In this document: one piece after another, positions 56,938 to 64,000 of the stretch
How the letters are laid out: the number at the start of each line of letters is the position of its first letter
Position numbering within the stretch: the stretch's first letter is position 1
Source: Serratia silvae
GTDB taxonomy: Bacteria > Pseudomonadota > Gammaproteobacteria > Enterobacterales > Enterobacteriaceae
Assembly (NCBI RefSeq): GCF_023282985.1
Contig: NZ_JAGQDC010000008.1
Span: 1 to 64,000, forward strand
Direction: 5' to 3'
Length of the DNA stretch: 64,000 bases
The notes under the pieces: generated by a model
What the model saw: the letters and a program-made list of their open reading frames with translations, nothing else
Told to the model about the DNA's origin: nothing
The model's database searches: none
Made by a program: the position numbers and the translations under genes

Positions 56938-57690
56938 ATGAAGATCCGTACTTCGTTGATTGCACTTAGCATTACTACTCTTTTGAGCGGCTGCCAAAAC
57001 CTCAACACCGATACCCTGATGCAGTCAGGGGCACAGGCATTCCAGGCAGCCACACTGAGCAATGACGACGTCAAGGCACTCAGTGATAAATCCTGCACAG
57101 AGATGGATAGCCAGGCACAAATCGCACCAGCAAATAGCACCTACACTCAGCGTCTGAACAAGATTGCCGCAGCATTGGGGGATAATATCAACGGTACCCC
57201 TGCAAACTACAAGGTGTACGTGACCAAAGACGTCAACGCCTGGGCGATGGCCAACGGCTGCATCCGCGTTTATAGCGGCCTGATGGACATGATGGATGAT
57301 AACGAAGTCGAAGGCGTGCTGGGCCATGAAATGGGCCACGTTGCGTTGGGCCACACTCGTAAAGCCATGCAGGTCGCCTACGGTACCGTGGCGCTGCGCA
57401 CCGCAGCCTCTTCTGCTGGCGGCATAGCGGCTTCACTGTCTCAGTCGCAGTTGGCCGATCTGGGCGAAAAACTGGTTAATGCTCAGTTCTCGCAGAAACA
57501 GGAAAGCGAAGCGGACGATTACTCGTTCGACCTGTTGAAAAAACGGGGTATCAATCCTAACGGTCTGGTCACCAGCTTCGAGAAGCTGGCGAAAATGGAA
57601 GCTGGCCGTCAGAGCAGCATGTTTGACGACCATCCGGCTTCCGAAGCCCGTGCTCAGCACATTCGCGATCGTATCGCCGCAGGGAAGTAA
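56938..57690 (+). CDS. loiP: Metalloprotease LoiP (YggG), lipoprotein
   Basis: Outer-membrane-associated M48 zinc metallopeptidase; E. coli LoiP works with BepA (YfgC) and is induced at low osmolarity. The ATG at 56938 (MKIRTSLIALSITTLLSGC) gives 250 residues with a lipobox LSGC, so the mature protein starts at cysteine 19. The zinc motif is HEMGH in VLGHEMGHVALGH and the third ligand is in KQESEADDYSFDLL. Divergent from tktA as in E. coli. Confidence 0.95.
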   Translation: MKIRTSLIALSITTLLSGCQNLNTDTLMQSGAQAFQAATLSNDDVKALSDKSCTEMDSQAQIAPANSTYTQRLNKIAAALGDNINGTPANYKVYVTKDVNAWAMANGCIRVYSGLMDMMDDNEVEGVLGHEMGHVALGHTRKAMQVAYGTVALRTAASSAGGIAASLSQSQLADLGEKLVNAQFSQKQESEADDYSFDLLKKRGINPNGLVTSFEKLAKMEAGRQSSMFDDHPASEARAQHIRDRIAAGK

Positions 57691-57700
57691 CTGCTCGCGT

Positions 57701-57740
57701 CCTCTCTCTGAAGTTTCCATCAAGGGAGAGGGCCTTTTCT
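57701..57740 (+). terminator. Rho-independent terminator of loiP
   Basis: CCTCTCTCTGAAG...AAGGGAGAGGG then CCTTTTCTT. The stem is about nine pairs with a mismatch, 10 nt after the stop. Confidence 0.75.
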
Positions 57741-57824
57741 TACCGCTAGCATGAACCTGGATGGCTTGCCATTGAGAAACAGCTTTATCGCCGGGCTGTA
57801 ATGCCTCTATGTACTGTAAAAAGA

Positions 57825-58034
57825 TTAGTGGCTGATTTGTGCCAGGTCATTCTCTGAAAGGCCGGTCAGTTTCATCACCTTAATGCGATCAAAACCATCA
57901 GCCAACATGGAACCCGCTATTTTCAAAGCGGCTCCACGCTCACCTTTCTCGATGCCTTCCTCAATACCTTTTTCAATGCCTTTCTCTATACCTTGCTTGA
58001 AACCTTTTTGCTCGAGATATTCTGCAATAGTCAT
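57825..58034 (-). CDS. Candidate intragenic short Rpn protein (RpnS-type antitoxin)
   Basis: Within the rpn gene, and in frame with it, an ATG at 58034 is preceded by AGGAGG at 58040-58045 on the coding strand, with a five-base spacer (AATTG). That is an optimal ribosome site. It would give a 69-residue protein, MTIAEYLEQKGFKQGIEKG to the same C-terminus. Small proteins made from internal starts (RpnS) have been reported to bind and inhibit the full-length Rpn toxins in E. coli. The match in position and strength is seen here; the function is inferred. Confidence 0.6.
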   Translation of the reverse strand: MTIAEYLEQKGFKQGIEKGIEKGIEEGIEKGERGAALKIAGSMLADGFDRIKVMKLTGLSENDLAQISH

Positions 58035-58760
58035 CAATTCCTCCTCATGCCGTGGCACGCGACTGGCCAACTCACGGATCAGTCTCTCCGGTTCGGTCGT
58101 ATTCCCCACCTGCAGGATGTAGTTCATCAGCGATTTGAGTTGATCTTTAGTAGTGTATCCGGCTAGCAACAATGTGACCAGTTGTTCACGCAGTTCGAAC
58201 AGATCACGCTGTCGCACATGCTTTTGCAACAGCTCCAAAATGGCCATGCGGCGGTGCTGCATAATGTCATCGTCGGGAATGACGGTAACGTCAACCAGTG
58301 GAAAATGCCCAGCATAGAGCTGCCTGGCCAGTTCGGGTTCACTGAATTCATCCAGCCAACTCATGGAATAGGGATAAGGTGTTACCTGCCCGTGGTAAAA
58401 GAGGATCGGGATCACCAACGGAAGCTGGTCGTGCCCAGCCTGAAGATGGCGTTGCATCGCAGCAATCGCATAGCGTACCAGCCGAAATGCCATATGCTGG
58501 TCGGGAGCGCTTTGATGTTCGATGAGAGCATAGACGTACCCATCTCCCTTGCCCGCTTGCAACGAGTAGAGCACATCGGAGTAGTAAGCACGCAGATCGC
58601 TCTCGATAAAACTGCCGGACTCTAGTTTTAGCGTGTTCAGATCGCAACATTGCAGCAAGGCAGGCGGCAAGTGCAACTCCAGAAAATCTCGAGCCGTGTC
58701 TGGGTGGGTGAGGAACTGTTTGAATACTGCGTCATGCAGAGTGGGGGTGGTTTTTTTCAT
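57825..58760 (-). CDS. Rpn-family recombination-promoting nuclease (PD-(D/E)XK)
   Basis: Member of the Rpn (YhgA-like transposase_31) nuclease family; E. coli RpnA-RpnE are DNA endonucleases and some Rpn proteins are anti-phage toxins. The ATG at 58760 (MKKTTPTLHDAVFKQFL) with AGGGATG upstream gives 311 residues. The catalytic core reads ESDLRAYYSDVLYSL ... YALIEHQSAPDQHMAFRLVRY, the D and E-x-Q of the fold. The C-terminal part holds four repeats of about five residues (G-I-E-K-G) and a conserved tail AGSMLADGFDRIKVMKLTGLSENDLAQI. A strong internal start lies at 58034. Confidence 0.9.
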   Translation of the reverse strand: MKKTTPTLHDAVFKQFLTHPDTARDFLELHLPPALLQCCDLNTLKLESGSFIESDLRAYYSDVLYSLQAGKGDGYVYALIEHQSAPDQHMAFRLVRYAIAAMQRHLQAGHDQLPLVIPILFYHGQVTPYPYSMSWLDEFSEPELARQLYAGHFPLVDVTVIPDDDIMQHRRMAILELLQKHVRQRDLFELREQLVTLLLAGYTTKDQLKSLMNYILQVGNTTEPERLIRELASRVPRHEEELMTIAEYLEQKGFKQGIEKGIEKGIEEGIEKGERGAALKIAGSMLADGFDRIKVMKLTGLSENDLAQISH

Positions 58761-58852
58761 GTTGGTCATCCCTGGACTTAACATAAAAAAACCTACCACA
58801 GGCTTTCATCGGTTCACATAATGAGCGCATTGATGCGGAATCTGACTCGCAA

Positions 58853-58885
58853 AGTCTCTTGACCAGAAATTCTGATCAAGAGACT
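58853..58885. terminator. Hairpin between the ThDP-enzyme gene and rpn
   Basis: AGTCTCTTGA-(CCAGAAATTCTGA)-TCAAGAGACT, ten perfect pairs, about 31 nt after the 58916 gene's stop on the minus strand. Only two T follow. Confidence 0.6.
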
Positions 58886-58915
58886 AACCCGCGCAGAAAC
58901 AACGGTAATAAGCGA

Positions 58916-60556
58916 TCAGTACAGCTTCTGCGGTGGGCCAGCGAAGGTCAACGGCCCAACGCTTTTCATATCAACTTCGACCACCGATGGCCCAGGGTAA
59001 TTAATCGCCTCCGCCAGCACGCCACCAAACTGCGCGGCATCACTCACTTTCCAGGCTTTCAGCCCCATCGCTTCCGCCACTTGGCAGAATGCCGGAGTAT
59101 GCAGTTCGTTATAATACTGGCGTCCGGCAAAATACTTGTCCTGAATGCCACGCATCACGCCATAACCGCCGTCGTTCATGATCAGCAAGGTGATATTGGC
59201 CTGTTCCTGCGCCATGGTTGCCAGTTCGCCCAGGCCCAGCGCCAAACCGCCGTCCCCGACCAAGCCAACCACCTTACGCTGCGGGTTGGCAATAGCCGTG
59301 CCGATCGCCATCGGTAGCCCCATGCCGATCGCTCCGGCCAGAGAGTGAATGTTGCATAAAGGCGAGATGGCCCGGAACAGGCGGCTACCCCACACGCTGC
59401 CAGAAACGGTGATGTCACGCACCAGCAGGCCATCCTGCGGCAATGCGGCTGCGATGGCATCGTTCAGTTTGGCATATTCACCCGACTGCTGGCGCAGCGC
59501 CGTTTCGGCTAACTCAACCGCACGGCCAATCTCGGCATCCCACTCGGTATTCACCTTCTCGCCGGGTGCCAAGCGTGCAGCCAGCGCACTCAGCAAGGCG
59601 GAACAGTCGCCATACACCTGCTCATCCGCCAGATAATTACGGTTGGCCGCCGCCGGATCGATATCAATCTGTACCAACGGGCGCGGCAGTGGGAGCGACC
59701 AGGTCCGAGTTTCGTTACTCCGCAGGCGGGAACCGGCCACCAGCGTCAAATCACACTGCGTCAGGATCGCCTCAACGCTTGGCGAGTTGTGGAAAGCCCG
59801 CAGGCTGCGCGGGTGGCTATCCGGTAAAATCCCACGCCCATGGGTGCTGGAGATCACCACCACACCGGCATCCGCCAACTGCTTCACCGCCTCACGGCAG
59901 GCCAGCGCACCACCACCAACCCACAGCAATGGACGTTTGGCACGTTTCAACTGTTGGTAAAGACGTTCAACCGCCGCTTCATCCGCAGCAGGCAGCGTAG
60001 GAGGCAGTACCACCTTCCCTACCAGACTGGCGGGAACCAGGCTGTTCTGAATATCGATCGGGATCTCTACCGCCACCGGGCCACAAGGCACGGTCTGCGC
60101 ATCCAGAATGGCGCGCTGGATCACCGCGACCACCTGCTCCGGCGAGTTCACCCGGTAAGCCTGTTTCGAGCAGGCACGCAGGAAGCCCAGCTGATCCTTG
60201 GTTTCGTGGATAAACCCGGCATCGGTGTCCAGATAGGCTTTCTCTACCTGCCCGGTGATATGCAACAGCGGCGTATTGGCATTCAGCGCTTCAATCATCG
60301 CACCGACCGCGTTACCCGCTCCGGCACCGGTACTGGTCAACGCCACTCCAAGACCGGAAAAGCGCCCGTGGGCATCGGCCATGGTTACGGCCCCTGCCTC
60401 ACCGCGCGCCGGAACAAAACGGATCGCGCCACGCTGCCCAACGGCATCGGCAATCGGCAGATTATGGATCGAGATGATGCCGTACATTGCCGCCACCTCG
60501 TACTGTTCCAACGTTCGGGCTATCGCCTCACCAACCGTAATTTTTTCGCTCATCAT
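58916..60556 (-). CDS. Thiamine-diphosphate-dependent decarboxylase/acetolactate-synthase-like enzyme
   Basis: A 546-residue ThDP enzyme. The activating glutamate is in PARGEAGAVTMADAHGR near residue 51. The central domain (about 190-320) and the diphosphate motif VGDGGLALGLGELATMAQEQANITLLIMNDGGYG (about 430-463) are intact. The N-terminal IISIHNLPIADAVG has the histidine seen in benzoylformate-decarboxylase-like members. It ends the operon hydrolase-SDR-aspartate dehydrogenase-ALDH-ThDP enzyme, so a keto-acid or a carboligation step in that pathway is likely; not ilvB/ilvG, since no small subunit gene is present. Starts at 60556 or 60553. Confidence 0.85.
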   Translation of the reverse strand: MMSEKITVGEAIARTLEQYEVAAMYGIISIHNLPIADAVGQRGAIRFVPARGEAGAVTMADAHGRFSGLGVALTSTGAGAGNAVGAMIEALNANTPLLHITGQVEKAYLDTDAGFIHETKDQLGFLRACSKQAYRVNSPEQVVAVIQRAILDAQTVPCGPVAVEIPIDIQNSLVPASLVGKVVLPPTLPAADEAAVERLYQQLKRAKRPLLWVGGGALACREAVKQLADAGVVVISSTHGRGILPDSHPRSLRAFHNSPSVEAILTQCDLTLVAGSRLRSNETRTWSLPLPRPLVQIDIDPAAANRNYLADEQVYGDCSALLSALAARLAPGEKVNTEWDAEIGRAVELAETALRQQSGEYAKLNDAIAAALPQDGLLVRDITVSGSVWGSRLFRAISPLCNIHSLAGAIGMGLPMAIGTAIANPQRKVVGLVGDGGLALGLGELATMAQEQANITLLIMNDGGYGVMRGIQDKYFAGRQYYNELHTPAFCQVAEAMGLKAWKVSDAAQFGGVLAEAINYPGPSVVEVDMKSVGPLTFAGPPQKLY

Positions 60557-60583
60557 CTGCCTTCTTATTTGTCTTCAATCTTT

Positions 60584-60783
60584 AACCGTCGTCTTTCAAG
60601 CTGTAGCGTTGTTATCTGCACTTAACTACTCGGCCCATCCCTGGGCCTCACCCCTTCGGGGCCGCTGTGTACAGCGTTCAAATCTGTTCCCGACAGATTT
60701 GTCACCCCAGTCACTTACTAAAAGTAAGCTCCTGGGGATGAACGAGCTGGTCGCCTAGCTACAACTTGAAATCCATAGGGTAA
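60584..60783. repeat. ERIC element with a large internal insertion
   Basis: About 200 bp. The ends are CCGTCGTCTTTCAAGC and CTTGAAATCCATAGGG, and the core has CACCCCAGTCACTTAC and GTAAGCTCCTGGGG in inverse orientation to the copy at 54580-54708. About 75 nt (60620-60700), rich in short inverted repeats such as CCCATCCCTGGG and GACAGATTTGTC, are inserted left of the core. It lies between the aldehyde dehydrogenase and the ThDP-enzyme gene of one operon and would be co-transcribed. Confidence 0.87.
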
Positions 60784-60804
60784 ACAGGGAGTTCTAACCG
60801 CGAG

Positions 60805-62274
60805 TTAATTACTCCAACAGTTAGGTTGGTTGTTAAGGGAGAGATACAAACTCTTTTGTTGCATATAGGCCTGGATGCCATGCAGGCCCTTTTCGCGCCC
60901 TAGGCCACTTTGTTTAAAGCCGCCAAACGGTGTGGAAATCGAGAATGTCTTGTAGGTATTGATCCAGACGGTGCCGGTTTCCAGCTGTTCCGCCAGCGCC
61001 ATCGAGCGGGCAAAATCACGGCTCCAGATCCCGGCAGCCAGGCCATAGATCGAGTCGTTGGCCTGTTCGATCAGTTGTTGTTCATCATCAAACGGCAACA
61101 CCACCAGCACCGGGCCAAAGATTTCTTCCTGGCAAGTGCGGGCACTGTTGCTCAACCCTTCAATAATGGTCGGTAGGTAATAGCTGCCCTGGGCCAACTG
61201 CGGATCGGCTGGGGCTTCACCGCCAATGAGCACCCTGCCCCCTTCCTGCTGAGCCAAGGCCACGTAGTCCGCGACGCTCTGGCGATGCTTGTGGCTGATC
61301 AGCGGGCCGAGGTGGACGCCGGCTTGCAGCGGGTTACCAATACGCAGCCCGGCGGTCAGCTCGCATAAACGGGTCAACAGCGGCTGATACAGCGAACGGT
61401 GCACAAACAGCCGTGAACCGGCGATACATGCCTGCCCGGCCGAGCTGAAAATGCCGTAGCAGATACCACGTGCAGCCTGTTCCAGATCCGCATCTTCCAG
61501 CACGATGGTGGGCGACTTGCCTCCCAACTCTAACGAGGTAGGGATCAGTTTTTCTGCGGCAATATGCGCCAAATGACGGCCAGTGGAAGTCCCGCCGGTG
61601 AAGGAGATCTTTTTCACCAACGGATGGCGAGCCAGGGCTTCACCAATCACCGAGCCCTTGCCCGGCAATACGCTGAGTAAGCCGGCAGGCAAGCCTGCCT
61701 GTTCAAACAGTTCGGCCAGCTTCAGCGCCATTAACGGCGTGGCTTCTGCCGGTTTCAGTACCACCGCATTCCCTGCCGCCAGCGCCGGAGCCACCTTCTG
61801 CATTTCACTGGCAATCGGTGAGTTCCACGGCGTGATCGCCGCTATCACGCCCAGCGGCTGATACTGGCTCAGCGTCATCGCGTCACGGTTACGCTGGGTG
61901 GGAAGCTCTCCCTCCAGTACCTCACAGGCAGCAGCAAAATAGCGAGCCGTAGCCGCCGCGCTCATGACCAGACCACGGGTTTCCGCCAGCGGTTTGCCAT
62001 TGTCACGGGTTTGCAACTGCGCCAATTCCTCTACTTGTTCAGTAATCAAATCGCTGACGCGATGCAGGATCGCCGCACGCTGATGCGGCACCAGTCCACG
62101 CCAGCTCGGATCGCGCCAGGCTTTTTCTGCCGCCGCAACGGCCTCATTCACATCCTCGACGTTGGCCGCTCGCAGGCGAGCATTCACGCTGCCATCAGCC
62201 GGGAAAACCGAACTCATCTCTTCGCCGCGCCCTTCGCACCAGCGGCCGGCAAGAAAAATCTTTAACGTTTCCAT
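60805..62274 (-). CDS. NAD(P)-dependent aldehyde dehydrogenase
   Basis: A 489-residue ALDH-superfamily enzyme; start at ATG 62274 (METLKIFLAGRWCEGRGEEM). The glutamate base is in LELGGKSPTIVLEDAD near residue 255 and the nucleophilic cysteine in SSAGQACIAGSRLF near 289. KPAEATPLMALKLAEL and FTGGTSTGRHLA mark the NAD site. It overlaps no gene; the aspartate dehydrogenase stop is 16 nt upstream. The substrate is not determinable, but betaine- or semialdehyde-type dehydrogenases have this plan. Confidence 0.88.
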   Translation of the reverse strand: METLKIFLAGRWCEGRGEEMSSVFPADGSVNARLRAANVEDVNEAVAAAEKAWRDPSWRGLVPHQRAAILHRVSDLITEQVEELAQLQTRDNGKPLAETRGLVMSAAATARYFAAACEVLEGELPTQRNRDAMTLSQYQPLGVIAAITPWNSPIASEMQKVAPALAAGNAVVLKPAEATPLMALKLAELFEQAGLPAGLLSVLPGKGSVIGEALARHPLVKKISFTGGTSTGRHLAHIAAEKLIPTSLELGGKSPTIVLEDADLEQAARGICYGIFSSAGQACIAGSRLFVHRSLYQPLLTRLCELTAGLRIGNPLQAGVHLGPLISHKHRQSVADYVALAQQEGGRVLIGGEAPADPQLAQGSYYLPTIIEGLSNSARTCQEEIFGPVLVVLPFDDEQQLIEQANDSIYGLAAGIWSRDFARSMALAEQLETGTVWINTYKTFSISTPFGGFKQSGLGREKGLHGIQAYMQQKSLYLSLNNQPNCWSN

Positions 62275-62290
62275 GCTCTGCTCCTGCCAT

Positions 62291-63085
62291 TCAGGCAATA
62301 AAACCGCCGTCCACCAGACTGCGGCAGGCTTGTACCGCACTCAGCGCCGCCAGCGTTGACGTTTTCGGGTTGCTGGCCAGTGGGTTGCCGCACAGCTCAA
62401 TCTGGAACTCGCCAAACTGGCCGCACACCTGTAAGCGGTGAGTATTACGTTGAGTATGCGGATCTACCTGCAAGCGTACCCGCGTGGCATCCATCCCCAA
62501 GCCATGCAGCGCAATGGTGGCCGCTACGTTGGCGTTGGCTGGGAACATGCTTGCGGCTTCCCGGGCCGACCCTTCAAAGAACACCTGCGCTTCGCTGACG
62601 GCATCCAGATTAATCAGTTTTTCCGCCGGGCTGCCGCGCCAACTGGCCGGGCTTTTGCTGGACTGATAGGTCACACTGTCCAACCCGCCTTCCCGCGCCG
62701 AAGCCAGGCCATCCATACCCGCCACCGCACCAGACAGCACAATCAGCTGCCCGTGGTAGCGTGCGCAGGCCTGCTGCAAACGCAGTTGCAATGCAGCATC
62801 TGCCAGAGCGCCAGTAGAGATCACCGCCAGCCGCCAGCCACGTTTAACGATGGCCTCACCAAACTCGGCGACCGCCTGCTGGCTGGCACACTCCACCACC
62901 AAATCAGGTTGCTCGGTACACTGGTCAGGATGGGTCAGCGCCTGCACCTGTCCGGCAAATGCAGCGTCGATCTCAACATGATGCGTTTCCCGTGCCACGA
63001 TCCAACCCACTGCCACGCCCTCCGGCAGGCGCGCAAGCACCTCTTTTGCCATCGCGCCATAGCCAATCATCATGATCTTTTTCAT
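62291..63085 (-). CDS. L-aspartate dehydrogenase (NadX family)
   Basis: A 264-residue member of the aspartate dehydrogenase domain family. The Rossmann motif IGYGAMAKEVLARL is at 7-20, VVECASQQAVAEFGEAIVKRGW near 65, and the C-terminal catalytic domain shows SGAVAGMDGLASAREGGLDSVTYQSSKSP, FPANANVAATIALHGLGMDATRVRLQVDP and CGNPLASNPKTSTLAALSAVQ. Members either feed NAD synthesis or, in operons such as this one, act on an unknown amino acid or keto acid. It is 13 nt downstream of the SDR gene. Confidence 0.88.
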   Translation of the reverse strand: MKKIMMIGYGAMAKEVLARLPEGVAVGWIVARETHHVEIDAAFAGQVQALTHPDQCTEQPDLVVECASQQAVAEFGEAIVKRGWRLAVISTGALADAALQLRLQQACARYHGQLIVLSGAVAGMDGLASAREGGLDSVTYQSSKSPASWRGSPAEKLINLDAVSEAQVFFEGSAREAASMFPANANVAATIALHGLGMDATRVRLQVDPHTQRNTHRLQVCGQFGEFQIELCGNPLASNPKTSTLAALSAVQACRSLVDGGFIA

Positions 63086-63098
63086 CTTTTCAGTCCCG

Positions 63099-63893
63099 TC
63101 AGAGATGGCGATTGAAACCGCCGGAAACGTCCAGCGCCGCGCCGGTAGTAAAGGAGGACATGGGGGAGGCTAAAAACAGCAGCGCCCGTGCCGGTTCCTG
63201 CGGTTTACCTAAACGCCCCATAGGGATGCCACGCCGCTCGGCAATCGCTGCTGTCCACTGTTCCCAGCTTTGTTGTTGATCCTGGCGTTCGGCAAAGCGC
63301 CGCCGCCATTGGCCCGACTCCACCATGCCCAGTAGGATGGAATTGACGCGGACCCCTTTGCTCACCAGCTCTTTCGATAAGGTCAGCGTCATGTTGAGCA
63401 ACGCGGCACGGGCCGCCGAGGTGGCAATCATGTGCTCTTCCGGCTGCAGGGCCAGCAATGAGTTAACGCAGGTAATGGAGGCGATATCTGAACGCTCCAG
63501 CGCCGGTAAAAAGGCCTGCACCGGGTTGATCACCCCGAACAGTTTTAGCTCTGCCTCATGCAACCAGGCTTCACGCGGTGTCTGATCGAAATGTGCCACA
63601 AACCCCTGCCCGGCGTTGTTGATCAACATATCCACTGCGCCAAAATGCGTGCTGACCTGCTCGGCAAACTTGGCAACCTGCTCGGCGTCGAGCACATCAC
63701 AACGTAACGCCAGGATCTCCGCCTGCGGGAACTCTTCACGCAGGCTGGCCTCGGCGCTGGCCAGTTTGTCCTGATTGCGGCCACAGAAAGCGACTTTCGC
63801 CCCTTCGGCCAGCAATAGACGCAGCGTTTCAAAACCGATCCCCGAGGATCCTCCGGTGACCACCGCCACTCGCCGTTCAATCTGAAAATTCAT
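63099..63893 (-). CDS. Atypical short-chain dehydrogenase/reductase
   Basis: A 264-residue SDR. The cofactor motif VVTGGSSGIGFETL is at 12-25, the structural NNAGQG near 93, and the last part GAALDVSGGFN ends it. The usual Tyr-x-x-x-Lys is not found: the corresponding region reads EEHMIATSAARAALL, with threonine where tyrosine and arginine where lysine are expected. This substitution occurs in a recognisable SDR subgroup, and the reaction may differ. The start overlaps the stop of the upstream hydrolase gene (ATGA). Confidence 0.88.
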   Translation of the reverse strand: MNFQIERRVAVVTGGSSGIGFETLRLLLAEGAKVAFCGRNQDKLASAEASLREEFPQAEILALRCDVLDAEQVAKFAEQVSTHFGAVDMLINNAGQGFVAHFDQTPREAWLHEAELKLFGVINPVQAFLPALERSDIASITCVNSLLALQPEEHMIATSAARAALLNMTLTLSKELVSKGVRVNSILLGMVESGQWRRRFAERQDQQQSWEQWTAAIAERRGIPMGRLGKPQEPARALLFLASPMSSFTTGAALDVSGGFNRHL

Positions 63894-64000
63894 GGTTGGA
63901 TTGCCCCCGTAAAGTCCTGCAAATAGCGGTTAAACAGCGCTGGCGCATCGAGATAGCTGGCATGCCCCGCCGCATCAATCAGACGGATTGTCGCATCCTG
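63890..64000 (-). CDS. Alpha/beta-hydrolase, C-terminal part (partial)
   Basis: The last 36 codons of a gene whose start lies beyond the window. The sequence reads ...RLIDAAGHASYLDAPALFNRYLQDF and a TGA overlapping the next gene's ATG. The histidine in AGHASYLDAP has the position of the catalytic histidine in alpha/beta-hydrolases and is followed by the usual final helix. It is the most upstream visible gene of the operon. Confidence 0.75.
   Translation of the reverse strand, partial: QDATIRLIDAAGHASYLDAPALFNRYLQDFTGAIQP

Noticed and set aside
1-64000. CRISPR array
   Set aside because: No set of regularly spaced direct repeats was seen; the repeats present are palindromic and dispersed (ERIC type).

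Overview
The window is chromosomal DNA of an enterobacterium, most likely a Serratia species (Yersiniaceae). The evidence is the gene order (lysS-prfB-recJ-dsbC-xerD / fldB, sdhE-ygfX / ygfZ, ygfF-gcvPHT-ubiI-ubiH-pepP-ygfB / zapA-ssrS-fau-serA-rpiA-argP-yggE-argO-mscS-fbaA-pgk-epd / tktA-loiP), which follows the E. coli 65-66 min region closely, together with ERIC repeats and protein sequences very close to the E. coli orthologues. No species can be fixed from the sequence alone.

Layout. 1-1290: the edge of a genomic island. A tRNA-Gly(CCC) gene is followed on the same strand by a tyrosine-type integrase gene whose 3' half has been cut off by an IS3-family element; the last 77 bp of that element are visible. 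1.4-12.5 kb: core translation, recombination and redox genes, then an unusual block, sdhE-ygfX-creB-creC-creD, with an exact CreB-type direct repeat (TTCAC-N6-TTCAC) ahead of creD. 12.8-37 kb: tRNA-modification or Fe-S factor ygfZ, membrane proteins, the glycine cleavage operon, ubiquinone hydroxylases, zapA, 6S RNA, serine and pentose-phosphate genes, and a tandem duplication of mscS. 36-39.5 kb: the epd-pgk-fbaA glycolytic operon.

39.9-54.5 kb is an accessory block lying between epd and tktA, which are close together in E. coli. It holds a small monooxygenase, an MR/P-type chaperone-usher fimbrial operon (major pilin, usher, chaperone, a broken minor pilin, three minor pilins, MrpH-like adhesin), a divergent regulatory set (a ToxR/CadC/MarT-like membrane regulator with a FidL-like partner, then a LuxR-type regulator) and a binding-protein-dependent ABC transporter of the Fe3+/AfuABC type. 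54.7-57.7 kb returns to core genes (tktA, loiP).

57.8-64 kb is accessory again: an Rpn-family nuclease gene with a strong internal start that could make an intragenic antitoxin, and a catabolic-looking operon (hydrolase, atypical SDR, L-aspartate dehydrogenase, aldehyde dehydrogenase, thiamine-diphosphate enzyme) that runs off the right edge. This operon resembles the PA3504-PA3509 block of Pseudomonas aeruginosa as I remember it; its substrate is unknown to me.

Repeats are a visible theme: one full-length ERIC, one ERIC with a large insertion, and several short ERIC-end palindromes. Several of them abut gene ends (serA, tktA). A second short palindromic family (GGGGCGCAGCATGC core) also recurs.
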